Shown here piece after piece: positions 24,096 through 26,757 of a DNA stretch of 26,757 bases (positions are counted from its first letter, which is position 1; the number at the start of each line of letters is the position of its first letter). Source of the DNA: UBA6921 sp031363085 (GTDB lineage: Bacteria > Pseudomonadota > Gammaproteobacteria > SG8-11); NCBI GenBank assembly GCA_031363085.1, contig JANLTU010000192.1:1-26757 (forward strand). Reading direction: 5' to 3'. Both the position numbers and the translations under genes were made by a program. Below the pieces are notes generated by a model. That model did not search any database, had not been told where the DNA came from, and saw only the letters and a list, made by a program, of their open reading frames with translations.

Positions 24096-25235
24096 TTAAA
24101 TATTCACGCTGATGGTGTGGTCTTGGTTAAACGGCAGGTGGGTGTTGAGTTCTTGCATGTAGTGATCGACGGCGGTGCGCTCGCGGCGCACGAAATCGCC
24201 GATGGCATGGGCGAAGGTGGGGTTGGCCAGCCAGTGCGCCGACCAAGTGAGGGTGGGTACAAAGCCGCGACCGACTTTGTGTTCGCCTTGCGCGCCGGGT
24301 TCGAAGCGCTTGAGTCCGTGGCGGATGCAATATTCGATGCCCTGGTAGTAGCACGCTTCGAAATGCAGGCTGTGAAATTGTGCGTCGCAACCCCAGTGGC
24401 GCCCGTACAGCGTGTCGGCGCTGCGCAGGCAAAACGCGCCGGCAACATAACGGTCTTGATGTTTAGCCAGCACCAGCACCACGTGCTCAGGCAGGGCGGT
24501 GCCCAATTCGCGAAAAAAATCCATGCTCAGTGTCGGCATGCCGCCGAGGCGATCAAAGGTCGACGCATAGAAGCGGTGATAAGCCGCCCACTGCGCGTCG
24601 TTGGCTACGCCGCCGTGCACCACTTCAAGTTCAACGCCGGCTTCCTGCACATGGCGGCGTTCGCGTTTTAATTTTTTGCGCTTTTCGGCGGTGAAGGTTG
24701 CCAGGTAATCGGCAAAGTCGTGGTAGCCGTTGTTGCTCCAGTGAAACTGGCAACCGGCGCGACGCAGCATGCCCTGTGCCTCAAGCTGACACATTTCCGC
24801 TTCGCTCGGAAATAAAACATGCAACGACGACGCCTCGATCTGCCGCGCGTGCTCTTTAGCGCCTTCAAGCAAAGTTTTTACATAAATGGGGTCAGACACC
24901 AATAGGCGCGTGCCGGTCGCAGGCGAGTAGGGCACCGACGCCACCAGCTTGGGGAAATAGCGCAAGCCATGCCGCTCATAAGCCTGCGCCCAGGAGAAAT
25001 CAAATACGAATTCGCCGTAGGTATTATTTTTCAAATACATCGGCATGGCTGCAAGCAAGTGCTCGCCGTCCCACACGCCCAGATGCTGCGGCATCCAGCC
25101 GTAAGGCAGCAGGCAGTCGCCGTGTTCGAGCGCAGCCAGAAATTCGTGACGGATAAACGGATTGTTATCCGGCAACAGCGCGTTCCACTGCGCGCGCGGA
25201 AATTCATCCATGCTGGCTACGATGCGCGTCTGCAT
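24096..25235 (-). CDS. COG3146 / FemAB-like GNAT-superfamily protein
   Basis: A 379-residue soluble protein of the COG3146 (Pfam FemAB_like) family. Signatures are NPFIRHEFLAALE (25-37), the GEFVFDFSWAQAY motif (74-86), the very basic EKRKKLKRERRHV (184-196), LGGMPTLSMDFF, YGRHWGC and FEACYYQGIEYCIRHG, with FEPGAQGEHKVGRGFVPTLTWSAH near the end. The fold resembles acyltransferases that add amino acids to peptidoglycan or lipids, but substrate and reaction are not established. The ATG at 25235 has GAGGGA about eight bases before it; the longer frame overlaps trxB. It starts 28 bases after the trxB stop, so both are probably one operon. Confidence 0.88.
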   Translation of the reverse strand: MQTRIVASMDEFPRAQWNALLPDNNPFIRHEFLAALEHGDCLLPYGWMPQHLGVWDGEHLLAAMPMYLKNNTYGEFVFDFSWAQAYERHGLRYFPKLVASVPYSPATGTRLLVSDPIYVKTLLEGAKEHARQIEASSLHVLFPSEAEMCQLEAQGMLRRAGCQFHWSNNGYHDFADYLATFTAEKRKKLKRERRHVQEAGVELEVVHGGVANDAQWAAYHRFYASTFDRLGGMPTLSMDFFRELGTALPEHVVLVLAKHQDRYVAGAFCLRSADTLYGRHWGCDAQFHSLHFEACYYQGIEYCIRHGLKRFEPGAQGEHKVGRGFVPTLTWSAHWLANPTFAHAIGDFVRRERTAVDHYMQELNTHLPFNQDHTISVNI

Positions 25236-25263
25236 AGACGTGGTCCCTCGGTGCGGTGTTGCC

Positions 25264-26277
25264 TTATTTCTTGATGATTCCCACCGCATTGTCTTTATGC
25301 GGGGAGGGGACGATGTTGTCCAGGTAACGTTCGGCGTCGAGCGCCGCCATGCAACCGGTGCCGGCCGAGGTGACGGCTTGACGATAGAAATGATCCGCCA
25401 CGTCGCCGGCAGCGAAAACACCCGGCACGCTGGTGGCGGTGGCATTGCCGTTGGTGCCGCTGTTGACTTTGAGATAGCCATGGTTCATGTCGAGCTGGCC
25501 TTCAAAAATTCCGGTGTTGGGCGCATGGCCGATGGCGATGAACACGCCGTGCACGTCGATGTTTTTGGTTTTGCCGTCACTGATTTTCTTCAGCCGCAAG
25601 CCGGTCACGCCGCTGTTGTCGCCGAGCACTTCGTCCAGATCGGTGTTCCATTCAATAGTGGCCTTGCCGGCGTGTTCTTTTTCCAGCAGTTTGTTGATCA
25701 GAATTTTCTCCGCCTTGAATTTGTCACGACGGTGCACCACGGTTACGTGCGAGGCAATGTTCGACAAATACAGCGCTTCTTCCACCGCCGTGTTGCCGCC
25801 GCCGATCACCGCCACCGCTTTGTTCTTGTAGAAAAACCCGTCGCAGGTGGCGCAGCCGGATACGCCCCGCCCCTTGAATGCCTGCTCGGAAGGGATGCCC
25901 AGATATTTTGCCGACGCGCCGGTGGCGATGATCAAGGCGTCGCAGGTGTAGACGGTGCCGGAATCGCCCGTCAGTTGAAACGGCCGTGTTTTGAAATTCA
26001 CCTTGACGATGTGGTCAGCGACGATCTCAGTGTTAAAGCGCTCCGCGTGCTTTTGCATGCGCTCCATCAAGCCCGGCCCCATCAGCCCTTCGACATCACC
26101 GGGCCAGTTGTCGACTTCAGTGGTGGTCATCAATTGGCCGCCCTGCTCCAGACCGGTGATCAGTACCGGCGACAGGTTCGCGCGCGCCGCGTACACCGCA
26201 GCGGTATAGCCGGCCGGGCCGGAACCGACGATCAATAAACGATGGTGTGCCGTAATAGTTGTGGTGGTCGTAGTCAT
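25264..26277 (-). CDS. trxB: Thioredoxin reductase (NADPH)
   Basis: Reduces thioredoxin with NADPH through FAD and a redox-active disulfide. It has 337 residues. The FAD motif GSGPAGYTAAVYAAR is at 18-32, the active-site CATC has Cys142 and Cys145 (SGCATCDGFF), the NADPH motif GGGNTAVEEALYLS follows with HRRDKFKAEK, and the second FAD motif is GVFAAGDVAD. The ATG at 26277 has AGGAT upstream; the longer open frame is unsupported. An unusual run of six Thr follows the start Met. It leads an operon with the COG3146 gene. In Pseudomonas trxB lies next to aat; here a 4-kb plus-strand cassette and the COG3146 gene separate them. Confidence 0.96.
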   Translation of the reverse strand: MTTTTTTITAHHRLLIVGSGPAGYTAAVYAARANLSPVLITGLEQGGQLMTTTEVDNWPGDVEGLMGPGLMERMQKHAERFNTEIVADHIVKVNFKTRPFQLTGDSGTVYTCDALIIATGASAKYLGIPSEQAFKGRGVSGCATCDGFFYKNKAVAVIGGGNTAVEEALYLSNIASHVTVVHRRDKFKAEKILINKLLEKEHAGKATIEWNTDLDEVLGDNSGVTGLRLKKISDGKTKNIDVHGVFIAIGHAPNTGIFEGQLDMNHGYLKVNSGTNGNATATSVPGVFAAGDVADHFYRQAVTSAGTGCMAALDAERYLDNIVPSPHKDNAVGIIKK

Positions 26278-26407
26278 GACGTGAATCCTAGCATCATCGC
26301 GGCGCAAGGCCGGTGTGTTCAAAACGGCCGCCAGTGTATTTTTCTCCAGACAATATTTCCCGCGATTTATACTCGCGCCATCACCAACCCAGCGCCGAGA
26401 GCACACC

Positions 26408-26757
26408 ATGACCGACACCCACGCCCTTCCCTCCGACATGCAGGCCGTGAGCGTCGCGCAAGCCGGTAGCCCCGAAGTACTGACGCCGGTGCGCATGGCC
26501 CTGCCCGTAATACGCCCAAATGAAGTGCTGATCGAAGTACACGCCGCCGGCGTCAATCGCCCCGACTGCCTGCAGCGTGCCGGCCATTACCCGGTGCCGC
26601 CGGATGCGAGTCCGCTGCCGGGCCTGGAAGTGGCGGGTGTGGTCGTGCAATGCGGCGCCGAGGTGACGCGTTGGAAGCAGGGTGAGCGCGTGGTCGCCCT
26701 GACCCATGGCGGCGGTTACGCCGAATATTGCGCGGCCCATGCCGGTCATTGCCTACC
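26408..26757 (+). CDS. NAD(P)H quinone oxidoreductase, PIG3/zeta-crystallin type (partial)
   Basis: The frame starts at the ATG at 26408 and is open to the end of the window (116 codons). The N-terminal half of a GroES-like domain is visible: NEVLIEVHAAGVNRPDCLQRAGHYP followed by LPGLEVAGVV and GERVVALTHGGGYAEYC. NRPDCLQRxG together with PGLEVAG is typical of the PIG3 subfamily of medium-chain reductases, which lack the catalytic zinc; the NADPH-binding Rossmann domain would lie downstream. It is divergent from trxB with a 130-base gap, in which TATACT (26368-26373) may be a -10 box with a weak partner. The ribosome site is weak. Confidence 0.85.
   Translation, partial: MTDTHALPSDMQAVSVAQAGSPEVLTPVRMALPVIRPNEVLIEVHAAGVNRPDCLQRAGHYPVPPDASPLPGLEVAGVVVQCGAEVTRWKQGERVVALTHGGGYAEYCAAHAGHCL

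Noticed and set aside
25162..26238. A 358-codon plus-strand frame opposite trxB
   Set aside because: trxB is certain from its CATC and FAD motifs; the opposing frame is a coding shadow.
26345..26373. Promoter for the quinone oxidoreductase gene
   Set aside because: TATACT is a fair -10 box but the -35 position matches the consensus at only three of six bases, so I left it as a remark.

Overview
The window is chromosomal DNA of a Gammaproteobacterium outside the Enterobacterales. It is moderately GC-rich with dense short-gap operons, and it uses TTG or GTG as well as ATG starts. Two housekeeping blocks support this. The order carA-carB-greA-(lipoprotein)-(DUF4149)-yhbY-rlmE-ftsH-folP-glmM and the order cspD/clpS-clpA-infA-bpt-aat...trxB both resemble the arrangement I recall from Pseudomonas-type genomes. 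The presence of both aat and bpt fits that group. I cannot name the genus from sequence alone.

Layout. 1-1598: accessory debris, namely the 3' end of an unrecognised gene, a second hypothetical gene that appears cut short, a REP-like palindrome with 10-bp inverted ends (720-795), and a SAM methyltransferase that starts just after it. 1670-3169 (minus): an unusual 499-aa protein joining a transglutaminase-like Cys protease/amidase fold to a Het-C-like His/Asp metal-site region. 3594-8420: carA-carB-greA, overlapping genes for carbamoyl phosphate synthesis and transcript cleavage. 8425-9913: a small lipoprotein, a DUF4149 membrane protein overlapping yhbY tail to tail, and a two-TM protein. 9926-14864: rlmE, ftsH, folP, glmM. 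14883-15335: a ChrB C-terminal-domain protein. 15336-15779: no gene, but a run of perfect inverted repeats.

15780-21256 is an N-degron and stress block. cspD diverges from clpS-clpA; infA, a small conserved-looking hypothetical gene, bpt and aat run on the minus strand. Aat and Bpt add Leu/Phe or Leu to protein N termini, ClpS recognises the resulting N-degrons, and ClpA unfolds the substrate for ClpP, which is not in the window. The tagging enzymes, adaptor and unfoldase thus sit within about 5 kb.

21462-24016 is a plus-strand cassette (DUF2239, DUF1330-like, MATE exporter) between aat and trxB. It is driven by a well-formed sigma-70-type promoter whose spacer carries a perfect palindrome and half of a direct repeat. 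The DUF2239 protein has a strand-helix-helix segment and an RGRPK motif, so it might bind DNA. 24096-26277 (minus) holds trxB followed by a COG3146/FemAB-like acyltransferase gene. The window ends inside a divergent quinone oxidoreductase gene.

The best candidates for something new are the transglutaminase/Het-C fusion, the DUF2239 cassette with its operator, and the palindrome-rich spacer at 15347-15711. No CRISPR array, tRNA, rRNA or complete insertion sequence was seen.
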